Shown: piece after piece, positions 21,191-31,886 of the stretch | Layout: each line of letters starts with the position of its first letter | How positions within the stretch are numbered: position 1 is the stretch's first letter | NCBI GenBank assembly: GCA_030710605.1 | Contig: CP092875.1 | Coordinates: 69,371,529 to 69,435,528, forward strand | Source: Cordylochernes scorpioides | Taxonomy: Eukaryota; Arthropoda; Arachnida; Pseudoscorpiones; Chernetidae | Direction of reading: 5' to 3' | Length of the DNA: 64,000 bases | Made by a program: the position numbers and the translations under genes | Notes under the pieces: model-generated | The model's database searches: none | Told to the model about the DNA's origin: nothing | Seen by the model: only the letters and a program-made list of their open reading frames with translations

Positions 21191-23550
21191 TCTACTGTGT
21201 CCAGCAGGGACCGCGGGGAGGCGGCCCCCGGTCGACTCTGTTCACTCACAGCTGAGGAAAAGCTCAGCTGCCACGTCGTGGGCTTTCTCAAGAAGCTTGC
21301 TGTGATTTCTCAGCAGCTTACTCTCGATCGCGCCCCTCGCCCTCCTTCTCTCTTCCTGCACACCCACTACCCTTGGACAATCCAAAGCGCAATGGCGTGC
21401 ATCCACATCCCTTTCTTTATAGACGCAATCAGGGTTTCTCTTAATTTTAAATCTGTGGAGACTTGGGGAAGAGCCCATGTCCCGAACTACCCTAATGAAT
21501 TTGTGGGACATTACCTTACAGAGGTACTTGGGTGTTGTTACCCAATTGAATACCTCTCTCCCCTTCACACTGTTCCTCCATCTGTCCAACCATAAGTCCT
21601 GGACGTGCCCCCTGATCCTCCTATAAGCTTATTTTTTGGTCACTGAGGTCCTCAGTGATCTACCTCTAAAGCATCCTGCCTTAGCGAGACTGTCTGAGAA
21701 CTCATTACCTTCGATGAGGCTGTGTCCCCTAACCCAATGGAGCTTCGGAGCCCGCGTTATCATCTCCAGCTCCTGGATTATTTGATGCGCGAGTTGCCCT
21801 TTCACCAGATTGATGGCGACGAGGGCCGACATACAATCTGAATAGAGGCAGTCCGGGGTGAAGTTCTTCTCGGCACACACTCTGAGGGCTATCCTGATCG
21901 CAACCAGCTCGGCTGAAAAGACCAATTCGTCCACTCTGAGTGTTAAACTTTCTTGGAAGATCAGCTCTCCATTAGTGAAAATCACTACCCCAGCTCCAGT
22001 ATTGGTTCCAGACTTACTCCCATCAGTGAAAACCTCCGTGCCAATCCCTGTCGGCCCTCCAGGACTCCAATTCCACTTTGGCAACCACTGCGGAGGCTTC
22101 CTTGGGTCCCTCTTCCATTCCAGGGCACCCGCTTCAAGTCCCAGGGCATCTTCCCTGTTCTCCCAGATCTTCTGTCAGATGGTCTCCTCCTCTAGTTTCA
22201 ATCCCAGGGGAATAAGCCCAGCGAGGACCAAAAAGGCCTCACTGCTGGTAGTGCGATATCCCCCTATGATTCTGAGTGCCGCTGTCCTCTGCACGCTCTC
22301 TAGAGTTTTTGCCACCTTCTGATCCCTGTTATAGCAGGATTGGCTCGACACAGGAGAGGCAGAGGTTCCTAAAAATAGTACCCTCCTTCTCCCCCCCCCC
22401 CCCCTATTGAGAGTCAACCAGGACAGGCCTGCACAACGCCTCCCTGCCTCTCGCCACCATCTCCTCCGCCTTGTATTGCTTGCCAACCCATCTTGTCATC
22501 AATGACCACCCCCAGGATGATTATCCTATTGACCAACGCTACCCTCCGTCCTTTCATCTGGATAGCCGGCTTGTGCTCCCATTTGATCCCTTTCCTTTTA
22601 GTTCTTATGTCCCTGGGCTTAAAGCTGAGGGCTTTAGTTTTGGCGACATTGAACTTAAGGCCAGAGTCATGGGCCCAGTTCGAGAGGATTTGGAGAGAAG
22701 TTTCAACACACTTCTCAGCCTTCGCTCTCGAAGCAGCCTCAATGATGAGGAACTGGTCGTCGGCATAGAGAACCAGCCTGGCTTCCTCAGGTAGCTCTTC
22801 CTGGAAAACGGTGTTTACCAGGATATTCCACAGAATAGGTCCGCAGCAAGAGCCCTGGGGGCAACCCCTATCACAGTTTCTTTCCAACTTCCGCCCACTA
22901 AAACTGAGGCTAATCCGTCTATCCCTCAGGAAGTCACGAAGCAAGCTGCACAAATTATCAGGACAACCCATGTCCATCAAATTTCATCCGCTTGTTCCAG
23001 CTCATGGAGTTGAACGCGCCATCAATGTCCAGGGCCACGAGAAGAACCCAAGCACCCTTATTTAAGCCCATCTCAACCCCCTCTAACACCTCGTTCAGAG
23101 CTGTGGTTGTGGAGTTCCCTTCCCTAAAACCATGTTGGAAAGAGGAAAGGAGCTCATTACTCTCTAGCCAGTGCTTCAGTCGCTGAGCTAGTAGGCTATC
23201 CAGGACCATACCTAGACACACTAGTAAAGAAAGCGGACGATAATCATTAGGAGAATTACCCTTTTTACCAGACTTTTCGAGAAGCACTACTCATGCAACC
23301 TTCCATGCCTCAGGAAAATTACCAGTGTCCAGGCACCTATTGAAAAACCTGGCAAGAAGCGATGGGTGCATTCTTAACAGGGCTTTCACGACCGTGTTAT
23401 CGATCCCTTCGGGACCAGAAGATTTCCTTTTCCCTAACTTGAAAGCCGTCAGTTTCACCTCATTCTCAGAAAAGGGCGGATCCACCAAACCACAAGTGGT
23501 CAGAGAGATCTCGTCCTCTGGTTCCTCGTTTCCGAAGTGCCGATCCAAGT
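21190..23550 (-). pseudogene. R1/I-group LINE, 5'-truncated: RT, RNase H and C-terminus
   Basis: On the minus strand the element enters in the thumb-proximal N-terminus of RT (FKLGKRKSSGPEGIDNTVVK, 23.4 kb) and continues with PLSLLVCLGMVLDSLLAQRL, FQHGFREGNSTTTALNEVLE and VALDIDGAFNSMSW. The catalytic box VLYADDQ and CPQGSCCGPILWN follow. RNase H is at 22084-21629 (EVFTDGSKSGTNTGAGVVIF, SAELVAIRIAL, WVRGHSLIEGNEFSDSLAKA). A Cys/His-containing tail follows at 21589-21242. A few frame breaks (23288, 22414, 22175) show decay. GC content is clearly higher than in its neighbours. It sits inside or against another minus-strand LINE at 23550. Confidence 0.8.
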
Positions 23551-26190
23551 TGTTTTTATTTTATCTTCTGCTTTCGAGCGAGATGGTCTAGAACACATTC
23601 TCTCTGAATTTTCTCATTGTTGGTGGATGAAACAGCACCAGTGATTATTTTGGCAGCTTTTGCTTGAACACTGTCTAGTCTTACTTTTAGTGATGAGCTT
23701 GAGGGAGCCCAGACCGGTGTTGCATATTCCATTATCGGCCTTATTAAGGTGATATATGTTGTTCTGAGAATTCTGGGTTTTTCTCCCCAATTAGTTCCAC
23801 ATAGCCATCTAAGAATGTTTAGTTTTCTGGTAGCTCTATTTGAGGTGCTAATTATGTGTTTTGAAAATTCCAATTCCTCATCAATGACAGTTAAAATAAT
23901 TTTATTGACATCAATACATACAAAGTGCACAGTCTGCACTATTTAAAAAAAAAGATAATATGCATTATATACACTATGTACAATGAATATGGCGCCTCTG
24001 CCAGCGCTGCAGAGTTTGGTGGAGAATCGCCAGTGGGTCTCCAGCGACACCACGCATTTTGCGATTTACGATGAATACGTAGATCGCGTACTTCGCCGCT
24101 TAGGAGATGATGATGGCGTGGTCCTCGAGACCAACTGGAAAGATCCAGGACTGCAGTATCACACCTAGGTATTTTGGATTTCTAATTTTATCAATTAATT
24201 GTTTGTTTATGCTTATTTTGTGGTTATATTTATACCTTTTTCCCTGTCAGTGGAGAAGGCGCATAGGTTTGGTTTTATTGGGTTTATGGTCATTTGGAGT
24301 TCCATTGCCCACTTCTCCAGTTCTCTCATTGATCTGTTCAGTATTTTTTACGATTTTTCTATGCTGCTACTTGTCTGCCATATGGCTATATCATCTGCAT
24401 AACAGGCAACCTTTGTGTCTTCAGTGAAGTAAGGATGGATGTCGTTAATATATATAGCAGATAAAGTAGAGGACTGAGCACAGATCCCTGAGTTACACCA
24501 GCCCATGTTCTTCCTTCCTTGGAAAATTCTCCATTGACCCGAACCTTTAACCTTCTTCCCCTTAAGAAGTCTGCAATCCAGATTAAGGTTTTTCCTCTTA
24601 CTCCGATGTTGTGCAGCTTTTCACGTAATTTCTCCCTCCACACTCGATCAAAAGCTGAGGTCATATCCAGGAATACGGCCGTGGTCTTCTTTGGCGGTTT
24701 TTCCTGGAAAGAATCTATTATTGCTTGACAGAAGTAGAACAGTTGATCAGTCGTACAGTGCTGGGATCTATAGGCAGTTTGGTAGAAGTTTATTTTATTA
24801 TTGTTAGTGAGCCAGACTATGAGCCTAAAGTGGATAATTCGTTCTGTTATTTTACAAAGTATGCTGGTGAGAGCAATTGGCCGATAGTTCTTGGATTCCT
24901 TGGCATCTTTGTTTGGTTTCAGTATTGGCACAGTAATTGATATCTTCCAATTCTCTGGTAGTTTACCAGTTTACCATGAAATGTTCAGTATTCGTAGGAG
25001 TTGTTTATTAGCTTTGTCTTCAAAGTGTTTAATCATTTGACCAAAGATTAGATTATCTCTTGGTGACCTCTTGGATTTTTCTATTGATAAGTTTAGCTCA
25101 TTCAGTGTGAAGTCTCTCGAGAAAATATCTTGTTGATGGAAGTTTCTTGCTTGTTTAACTAACTGGTTTATATTATTTTTAGAGTCCTGTCTTCATTCGT
25201 ATAGCTGTGTCTGGAAGTGCTTGAAAGATATTCAGCAATTATGTCAGCCATCTGTTTGTTCTCGTTCTCGCTGTTCTATTCATATCGGTTAGAGTATTAG
25301 GATTGGTGTTAGTTTTGATTGTTTTCTAATACTCTAATCATATTCCAGTGTTGGCTGTCCTTTCTTGGATCCATTTTTTCGCATAATTCTGCCATTTTTC
25401 TCTTGTTTGCATATCCAAATTTCTTGTTCTATTTTGTGACTAATTTCAATGTGTTACTTTCTCTTTTCTTCTGTTTTATTTTTTAAAGAAGTTCATTGAT
25501 ATTGTCTCTCTCTGCAATCATTGCCTCGATGTTGTGGTCCTTCCAGTAAGGTATCCACAGGTCTAACGTCTCCTTCTAGGCATCGATGCTTTTGCAGCTT
25601 TTGATATATTCGAAGAGAAGTTTTCCAAGTTTTTGTCAAGCGTTCTGTAATTCAATTTTTCGTTGCACAGTTCTTCAAGCTTTTTCTGTGAATTTTTTTC
25701 AAGTCGGCTTTCCTAAAGTTCCATGTTTTTTTATTCTGTTGGACATTCTCAATTTTGAGGTTTAGGGTTGTTAAAATTGGTCTGTGGTCACTGATTGCAC
25801 CTCTCAGGATTTTCCATTGTGTTGTGGGTGCGATGTTGAAATTTATCGCTGTGATGTCTATTGCGGATTCTGTGCCTGTCGACTTGGATAGATAGGTGTT
25901 CTCTCCCTTATTTAATGATGTAAGGTCGAGGTCGGTGACCTTTGTTATCCTGGACAGATGATCCCCAAGTTGAACTTTTGGCGTTAAAATCGCCGAGTAT
26001 GATTGTGATATCCGAAGAGGCTTCACTTAATGTCTCTATTGTGTGTACCCATACAAAATTCAAAGATTTCACGAGCTGAAAGTTGGTGATTTTGAGAAGC
26101 GTCAAGAATTCGCTGCATGGGTATTCCGGAAAATTGATATTGATGAAAACTGGCTGTCGAATGTTCTGTGGACAGATGATGCTCACTTTT
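23550..26190 (-). pseudogene. Second minus-strand I/Jockey-type LINE, interrupted
   Basis: Endonuclease remains lie at 26186-25652 (ITIILGDFNAKSSTWGS, then ATNFNIAPTTQW-like and GAISDHRPILTTL). RT is at 24931-24386: NYRPIALTSILCKITERIIH, TAYRSQHCTTDQLFYF, AVFLDMTSAFDRVW and GVTQGSVLSPLLY. The C-terminal RT/thumb frame is at 23939-23556 (LEFSKHIISTSNRATRKLNI, RPIMEYATPVWAPSS). It is broken by frameshifts and by a foreign insert at about 23890-24150. Its 3' part stops where the R1-like element begins at 23550, which suggests that the R1-like element landed in it. Confidence 0.75.
23890..24150. other. Foreign segment inside the LINE at 23.5-26.2 kb
   Basis: The LINE frame KYLGVILQ on one side and ELEFSKHI on the other are separated by about 260 bases of unlike composition. 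On the plus strand this codes for MNMAPLPALQSLVENRQWVS, then TTHFAIYDEYVDRVLRRLGD. On the minus strand it ends in CAATAAAATTATT, like a polyadenylated 3' end. It could be a captured transcript fragment. No family was recognised. Confidence 0.4.
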
Positions 26191-26643
26191 CTCTAAACGG
26201 AGAATTTAACTTAAAAACAGCCGCATTTGGGCAACAGAAAACCCTAGGATTTTTACAGAAATGCCACTTTATCAGCCTAGAGTTACAGTTTTGTGTGGGT
26301 TCACTTCTTCTTTTATTATTGGGCCATTTTTCTTTGAAAAATCAATGGAAGAACTTTTAAACCCGTTTTTGTAACTGGTGAACGTTATGTTCATATGGGG
26401 TATTCCCATATTGCAGGGAAAAAGCACTAAGCGAAATAACATTCATGAAAGTTGGAGGACCTCCTCATATCTCCCGAGGTGCCAAACAATTGCTGAAGAA
26501 TACGTTCGTTGAAAATCGTGTGATAAGTCGCCACTTTATATACCAGTGGCCTCCAAGATCACCAGACTTGACGCCTTGCGATTTTTGTTTATGGGGTACA
26601 TTAAATCGTGTGTTTATCGATGCTGGCCTACCACATTGGCCAT
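26041..26643 (+). pseudogene. mariner-type transposase, left part, split by an LTR element
   Basis: The plus frame reads KVGDFEKRQEFAAWVFRKID and NVLWTDDAHFSLNGEFN (first catalytic Asp). After a frameshift near 26330 come FVENRVISRHFIYQWPPRSP and DLTPCDFCLWGTL with the third acidic residue. It begins inside the minus-strand LINE and is cut at 26643 by the LTR element, continuing at 29923. The N-terminal helix-turn-helix part is absent. Confidence 0.75.
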
Positions 26644-27470
26644 TGTTTAGTCTTTTGTGTATTAAAACCAAGAATGACTAACAGTCATTAAATCCCGGAG
26701 AATAATTAGGCTTGATCTTTTCAATAATATTAAACTTTATTGCTTAATATGGTAATCCGAGATATCAAGGCTTATTTACATATGTACAATTTTATCTTGC
26801 CTATCTTCAATTCTTTACGTTCTTAAACTTTATCAGGTTTTGCTTCCGCTTCCTTTGCTTTGTCTTTTAACCTGATCTTCCTTGATTTCTCCAACTTTAT
26901 TCTCGCTAGCTAAAGTTTGTCTTCTTATTCAATCTTCTCCTTATTCAATCTTCTGCTTCTTGATCTTTAGTCTATTGACTTTAACTTCGCTCTTCTTTGG
27001 ACTTCTGCGTCACTCTTCCTTGGTCTTCTACCTCACTCTTCCTTGGACTTCTGCGTCACTCTTCCTTGGACTTCTACCTCGCTCTTCCTTGGACTTCTGC
27101 GTCTGGTGCACCTTCTTTCACTTCGGAACTACTTGCCGCTACTTCCTTCTACCTTACTTGCTATACCTTTTACCCAACTTCTAACTCGCCTTCACACTCT
27201 CTACCGTTACTTACTCGGCAGACTCCACTTTACCTATCACCTTACTTGCCACTACTCTCTCTCCCTACTTGCCGCTACTTCCTCTACACAGCTGACTCTC
27301 GTCTACCGCCACTGCTGACTCTCGTCTACCGCCACTGCTGACTCTCGTCTACCGCCACACCTTCTTTTATACGCTCAAAAACTGTCACGTGGGCGCACTC
27401 TGTGGTGACTTTGCGGCGCATCCCGTGACTCGCGCCATCTAGTGCCATTTTTCCTAACTACTTCTCAACA
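26644..27470 (-). repeat. 3' LTR (827 bp) of the non-autonomous LTR element
   Basis: It appears essentially identical to 29091-29917. It contains a local tandem array of CACTCTTCCTTGGACTTCT-type units (about 26995-27100) and three copies of GACTCTCGTCTACCGCCACT (27294-27356). On the minus strand TATAAAAG near 27365 lies at a plausible core-promoter position. Confidence 0.9.
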
Positions 27471-27670
27471 TACCCCCACCCTCTTTGTGTGAACACAAAG
27501 AGCCATATCCTTTTCTGAGGTCACTTCTAAGGGGTAAATCTTTCGTATTGGCCAGTCTATTCTCTCTGCGACCTTTGCATCATCATTCAACTCTTTCCTT
27601 TTCCTCCGGATCCTTGAGGTATGGGGCACTTAACTAAAATCGTCTACAACGATTTCCCGCCCAAAAAACA

Positions 27671-29074
27671 TCAGTTGTCCATCTTTTTCTTCCAAATAAA
27701 TCTGAGGTAGTCCCAATCATTGCTCTTAATGGCCATCAACCGGAAGTATCTTCTCAGGTCGGCCAAAACTCCGTACTTATTTTTCCGAAGCTCTATCCTC
27801 ACATCAGGGATTCTTCTCAGCAGACCGGGTCTCCTCTTCAAGTACCGCCTCAAGGCGAGTCCGCCGTTTCCCCGACAGGAAGCGTCGCCAAATACTGGCC
27901 GTATAGGCGTAGCCTCGGACTTACACCCAAATACAGGGCGATCAGTACCCTGTTCTGCATCTAGCTTTTCTTCTTCCTTTGGATCAGTACCCTGTTCTGC
28001 ATCTAGCTCTTCCTCCTCCACCTTTGAATCAGTACCCCGTTCTGCATCTAGCTTTTCTTCCATCTTTGATTCAGTACCCTGTTCTACATCTAGCTTTCCT
28101 TCCATCTTTAACTCTGTACAATGTACTTCATCTATATTTTTCGCTTCATTTGCATCATGATCTTTTCCCTTGTTGTATTTATCATCCTTATTCTTTGCAT
28201 AATCAGATCTATTTATGATTTTCCAATCTTTGGATTCTGTTTCCTTATAATTATCCTTTATTTTAGATTCCGTATCTCTCGTTGATCCTACCTCCATCAA
28301 TTTCCTCAATGCTGGAACTTTGACAACTCCTTCCTCATTTTCCTCATTATCATCAATCGACTCAGCCTCATCTGAAATCTTTACTTGGTCAGCGCCTTCG
28401 GCTACCGCTCTAGAATTGTCCACCGTTTCATAACCTTTAATTGCCGTCTCAGAATCCTTCACTCCATCGCTCTTAGGCTTTGCTTCAGAATCCTTTACTC
28501 CGTCGCCCTTAGGCTCATCTTCAGAATCCTTCATTCCTTCGCCCTTAGGCTCCGCTTCGGAATCCTTTACTCCGTCGCCCTTAGGCTCCGCTTCAGAATC
28601 CTTCATTCCTTCGCCCTTAGGCTCCGCTTCGGAATCCTTTACTCCGTCGCCCTTAGGCTCATCTTCAGAATCCTTCATTCCTTCGCCCTTAGGCTTTGCT
28701 TCAGAATCCTTTACTATGTCGCCCTTAGGCTCATCTTCAGAATCCTTCATTCCTTCGCCCTTAGGCTCCGCTTCGGAATCCTTTACTCCGTCGCCCTTAG
28801 GCTCATCTTCAGAATCCTTCATTCCTTCGCCCTTAGGCTTCGTTTCAGAATCCTTTATGCGTAAGTTCTCAATCCTTGCATTCACCGCCTCCACTTTCTG
28901 CCCTAATCTTTTTAGATTTAGGTGTAGAATCTTTATTTCTGTTCTATTCGTAGGATCATCCTCCATTACCCTTTCAATCTCGGCTATCGTCCTCACCATC
29001 AATCTTTGAAGAGGAGCTCTCATCTTTTTCAATGCCTCCATTTTCTTTAAAGCCTCCATTCTCTCCAGGATCAC
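27671..29074 (-). CDS. Acidic tandem-repeat protein (467 aa) of a non-autonomous LTR element
   Basis: This is the only long frame between the LTRs. Residues about 1-75 are helical and basic-acidic (MILERMEALKKMEALKKMRA, LHLNLKRLGQKVEAVNARIE), suggesting a coiled coil. Residues about 75-210 are ten or more copies of a 12-residue unit of the type KDSEAEPKGDGV/KDSEDEPKGEGM. Further acidic repeats follow (LDAEQGTD, three copies). The C-terminus is compact and basic: RPVFGDASCRGNGGLALRRY and RRYFRLMAIKSNDWDYLRFI. The position right after the primer-binding site is that of gag, and the basic C-terminus could bind RNA, but no gag domain is recognisable. The frame is intact, which argues for recent function or recent arrival. 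Confidence 0.7.
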   Translation of the reverse strand: MILERMEALKKMEALKKMRAPLQRLMVRTIAEIERVMEDDPTNRTEIKILHLNLKRLGQKVEAVNARIENLRIKDSETKPKGEGMKDSEDEPKGDGVKDSEAEPKGEGMKDSEDEPKGDIVKDSEAKPKGEGMKDSEDEPKGDGVKDSEAEPKGEGMKDSEAEPKGDGVKDSEAEPKGEGMKDSEDEPKGDGVKDSEAKPKSDGVKDSETAIKGYETVDNSRAVAEGADQVKISDEAESIDDNEENEEGVVKVPALRKLMEVGSTRDTESKIKDNYKETESKDWKIINRSDYAKNKDDKYNKGKDHDANEAKNIDEVHCTELKMEGKLDVEQGTESKMEEKLDAERGTDSKVEEEELDAEQGTDPKEEEKLDAEQGTDRPVFGCKSEATPIRPVFGDASCRGNGGLALRRYLKRRPGLLRRIPDVRIELRKNKYGVLADLRRYFRLMAIKSNDWDYLRFIWKKKMDN

Positions 29075-29090
29075 GTCCGGCTCACCACTA

Positions 29091-29917
29091 TGTTTAGTCT
29101 TTTGTGTATTAAAACCAAGAATGACTAACAGTCATTAAATCCCGGAGAATAATTAGGCTTGATCTTTTCAATAATATTAAACTTTATTGCTTAATATGGT
29201 AATCCGAGATATCAAGGCTTATTTACATATGTACAATTTTATCTTGCCTATCTTCAATTCTTTACGTTCTTAAACTTTATCAGGTTTTGCTTCCGCTTCC
29301 TTTGCTTTGTCTTTTAACCTGATCTTCCTTGATTTCTCCAACTTTATTCTCGCTAGCTAAAGTTTGTCTTCTTATTCAATCTTCTCCTTATTCAATCTTC
29401 TGCTTCTTGATCTTTAGTCTATTGACTTTAACTTCGCTCTTCTTTGGACTTCTGCGTCACTCTTCCTTGGTCTTCTACCTCACTCTTCCTTGGACTTCTG
29501 CGTCACTCTTCCTTGGACTTCTACCTCGCTCTTCCTTGGACTTCTGCGTCTGGTGCACCTTCTTTCACTTCGGAACTACTTGCCGCTACTTCCTTCTACC
29601 TTACTTGCTATACCTTTTACCCAACTTCTAACTCGCCTTCACACTCTCTACCGTTACTTACTCGGCAGACTCCACTTTACCTATCACCTTACTTGCCACT
29701 ACTCTCTCTCCCTACTTGCCGCTACTTCCTCTACACAGCTGACTCTCGTCTACCGCCACTGCTGACTCTCGTCTACCGCCACTGCTGACTCTCGTCTACC
29801 GCCACACCTTCTTTTATACGCTCAAAAACTGTCACGTGGGCGCACTCTGTGGTGACTTTGCGGCGCATCCCGTGACTCGCGCCATCTAGTGCCATTTTTC
29901 CTAACTACTTCTCAACA
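29091..29917 (-). repeat. 5' LTR (827 bp) of the non-autonomous LTR element
   Basis: Same length and, by eye, the same sequence as 26644-27470. The inner edge abuts the presumed primer-binding site, and the outer edge abuts the target duplication GCCAT. Confidence 0.9.
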
Positions 29918-29922
29918 GCCAT

Positions 29923-30060
29923 GTTGAAGGCTTCTATCAGATGGCAAGTTTTATCAATTTCAACAGATATATTATTTAATGCTGTCCATTCTGTCATTTG
30001 TCATCTGCAGGCGGTGATTGAGAATGAAGGGCGCCACATTGAGCAAGGATTGTGACCTAA
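29923..30060 (+). pseudogene. mariner-type transposase, right part
   Basis: The C-terminal end of the transposase split at 26643: KASIRWQVLSIST, then NAVHSVICHLQAVIENEGRH and IEQGL, matching the usual ...GGHIEHL ending of this family. Removing the LTR element and one GCCAT rejoins the two parts. Confidence 0.65.
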
Positions 30061-30494
30061 TACAAGAGAGAAGGCAGTTACCTCATGTGTTATATAAGCT
30101 GCCATGTATTATATTATCTACCAATATTTTGCAGCTCTTTGTGTTGGGATATGGGGATAATAAATGCTGTCCTCACATCTTGACTCTTTTTTTTTTGTGA
30201 ACAGTAATATTTTGCTTGTCATTTGCTCACATATTATGTCGTGCAAACCAGAGTGTTATAACTTCTCGAATAACACTGGTACACACAATTTTTCCCCTTA
30301 TGTTTAGTTTTTCGCTTTTCGCTCATTAGAAGAAATAGCATAAGGAATATTTTCTGTACACCAATAACTTTAGAAATTTTGTGCAAAAAAATAATACAAA
30401 ATGATTTTACTACCACGTTTTTCAACGCAAAAGGTCGATTTGAAAAATATTTTTATTTGAGGGGACACATTTTTAAAATTGGGTACAGTATGAG

Positions 30495-30963
30495 AGAGCG
30501 TTGAATTAAAAATATTAGAAATGTATTATCTTCGGAAACAAACCGTAGCTAAAATATAATTTTTTTTTGCTACATGTTTTAATTTGCATTTACCTATTTT
30601 ACATATCTCTAATTGTATTTAAAAATCGTTAACCAATTCTTCATACTTTTGGCGAAGTGGTGTTTTATTAATTTGTTATTTGATATTATTAGGGTTCTTT
30701 ACTGGTATTCAAAAAGGAAAAATACGTGTCGATCAGTTATATTTTTCAATTTATCAAACAATTTGGCCGCTGAATCTCTGATTCTGGTAGTGCGCCATCT
30801 GGCGAATAAAATTGTAACTAGAATCAATTTCGAATTTTTCATTATTTGCCATAAAAAATCCCATTGCATCCTGAACACAATGGTGTTTACCGCATTGCTC
30901 TAGCGCAAATATTCGCGGAGTTATTAATTTTTAAAATAGTGCGGGACTTTTGGATCACCCTGT
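30495..30963 (-). mobile_element. Non-autonomous mariner/IS630-type element (copy 2)
   Basis: An inverted copy of 16675-17145. It ends at the right with GGGACTTTTGGATCACCCTG|TA. It may supply, or be the remains of, the right end of the mariner whose transposase lies at 26.0-30.1 kb. Confidence 0.65.
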
Positions 30964-31192
30964 ATATATAGATTTGTTTTTCTTTTGGGTTGGTTAAATG
31001 TGTTTTTTTAATAAACTCATTTGCCAAAAATATAATATTATATAGTTAAATTTGTTTAAAATAAAATAAGCATATTTGCTAATAATTGATTTTTCATTCT
31101 TCTTTTTTTCTGTAAGTAAAATTTGCATTCGTCAATCTAAACATTACTTAATAATGAATTACTTTTTTCCCTCACCCCGAATATAAGATATA

Positions 31193-31557
31193 CTAGCCGA
31201 ATGACCCGGGCAACGCCCGGGTTTTACCCGATTAAATGTTTTTATTCAAATACTATTCGTTACAATTATAAATTGGAGCCGTGGATGTCACTCTTGTGAA
31301 ACGTCCCGCTCCAAACTTTACATGTACATTAGGTCAGCTGGTATTGCCCCCCCATTTTCACCGCTAGAGGCGCGAGCGAAAGAGCAAATTTGCAAATAAC
31401 ACGACGGATATTCGGGATAGAGATCTGAAATTTTCACTAAGAGTTTTTCCAGATTCTACTTTCTATACTGTCAAAATTTCAGTCAGTTTAGTTACGTATT
31501 GTGGACGTGTATAGTTGACAAACATACATACATACGCTGACTTTTATATATATAGGA
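31193..31557 (-). mobile_element. Short Helitron-like element (copy 1)
   Basis: On the minus strand the 3' end is a GC-rich hairpin (CCCGGGCGTTGCCCGGG), nine bases and CTAG followed by T. The 5' end reads TCCTATATATATAAAAGTCA. Both fit Helitron termini (5' TC, 3' hairpin and CTRR, insertion next to T). No Rep/helicase is encoded. Sister ends lie at 36555 and 38316. Confidence 0.65.
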
Positions 31558-31596
31558 ATAATAATATAAATGAATTTTAAAAATTGTAAAAAAAAA

Positions 31597-31667
31597 TGCA
31601 TCGGCCGGGAATCGAACCCGGGCCGCCCGCGTGGCAGGCGAGCATTCTACCACTGAACCATCGATGC
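31597..31667 (-). tRNA. trnG-GCC: tRNA-Gly (GCC)
   Basis: The minus strand folds as a 71-nt cloverleaf with D-arm TGGTTCAGTGGTAGAA, anticodon loop CTGCCAC (anticodon GCC), T-arm CCGGGTTCGATTCCCGG and discriminator A. The seventh acceptor pair is A-C instead of the usual G-C; all other stems pair. A T-run for polymerase III lies just downstream (minus strand). The gene lies in a duplicated segment. Confidence 0.9.
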
Positions 31668-31813
31668 TTATAAGAAATGGTCATATTTGGGTATTTATTC
31701 CATTCACAAAAGCAAACGATGACAGAATTGATTGTTGATGACTCTGATACTTGTATATTAGGATAATAAATTAATAATAATATAAATGAGTTTTAAAAAT
31801 TGTAAAAAAAAAA

Positions 31814-31886
31814 TGCATCGGCCGGGAATCGAACCCGGGCGGCAGCCGCGTGGCAGGCGAGCATTCTACCACTGAACCACCGATGA
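31814..31886 (-). pseudogene. tRNA-Gly (GCC) pseudogene, tandem duplicate
   Basis: It keeps the same D-arm, anticodon loop and T-arm as its neighbour. The 5' base is T instead of G, the last anticodon-stem pair is C-C, and the variable region is longer (GCTGCCG), which disrupts the cloverleaf. The flanks (AAAAATTGTAAAAAAAA... and GGTATTTATTCCATTCAC) are duplicated as well, giving a repeat of about 215 bp. Confidence 0.75.

Larger units (their letters stand above)
26644..29917 (-). mobile_element. Complete non-autonomous LTR retrotransposon with a tandem-repeat ORF
   Basis: Two 827-bp direct repeats (26644-27470 and 29091-29917) have TG...CA ends on the minus strand (TGTTGAGAAG...GACTAAACA). 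They are flanked by a 5-bp target duplication, GCCAT, at 26639-26643 and 29918-29922. On the minus strand the upstream LTR is followed by TAGTGGTGAGCCGGACGTGA, a likely primer-binding site. The downstream LTR is preceded by AAAGAGGGTGGGGGTA, a good polypurine tract. The 1.6-kb interior encodes one 467-residue protein and no protease, RT or integrase, so mobility would need proteins from another element. Confidence 0.9.

Noticed and set aside
22380-22405. Poly-C tract as a boundary between elements
   Set aside because: The LINE frame continues on both sides, so it is a local expansion (or assembly error) in the R1-like element and not a junction.
27720-28864. Long plus-strand frames (146 and 159 codons) with repetitive residues
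   Set aside because: They are mirror frames of the 467-codon minus-strand gene. Their repeats are the complement of its 36-bp array, and the minus strand has the start, the LTR context and the polypurine tract.
31597-31886. CRISPR-like or regular spaced repeat around the two tRNA-like units
   Set aside because: Only two units, both tRNA-Gly, inside one tandem duplication in a eukaryotic genome.
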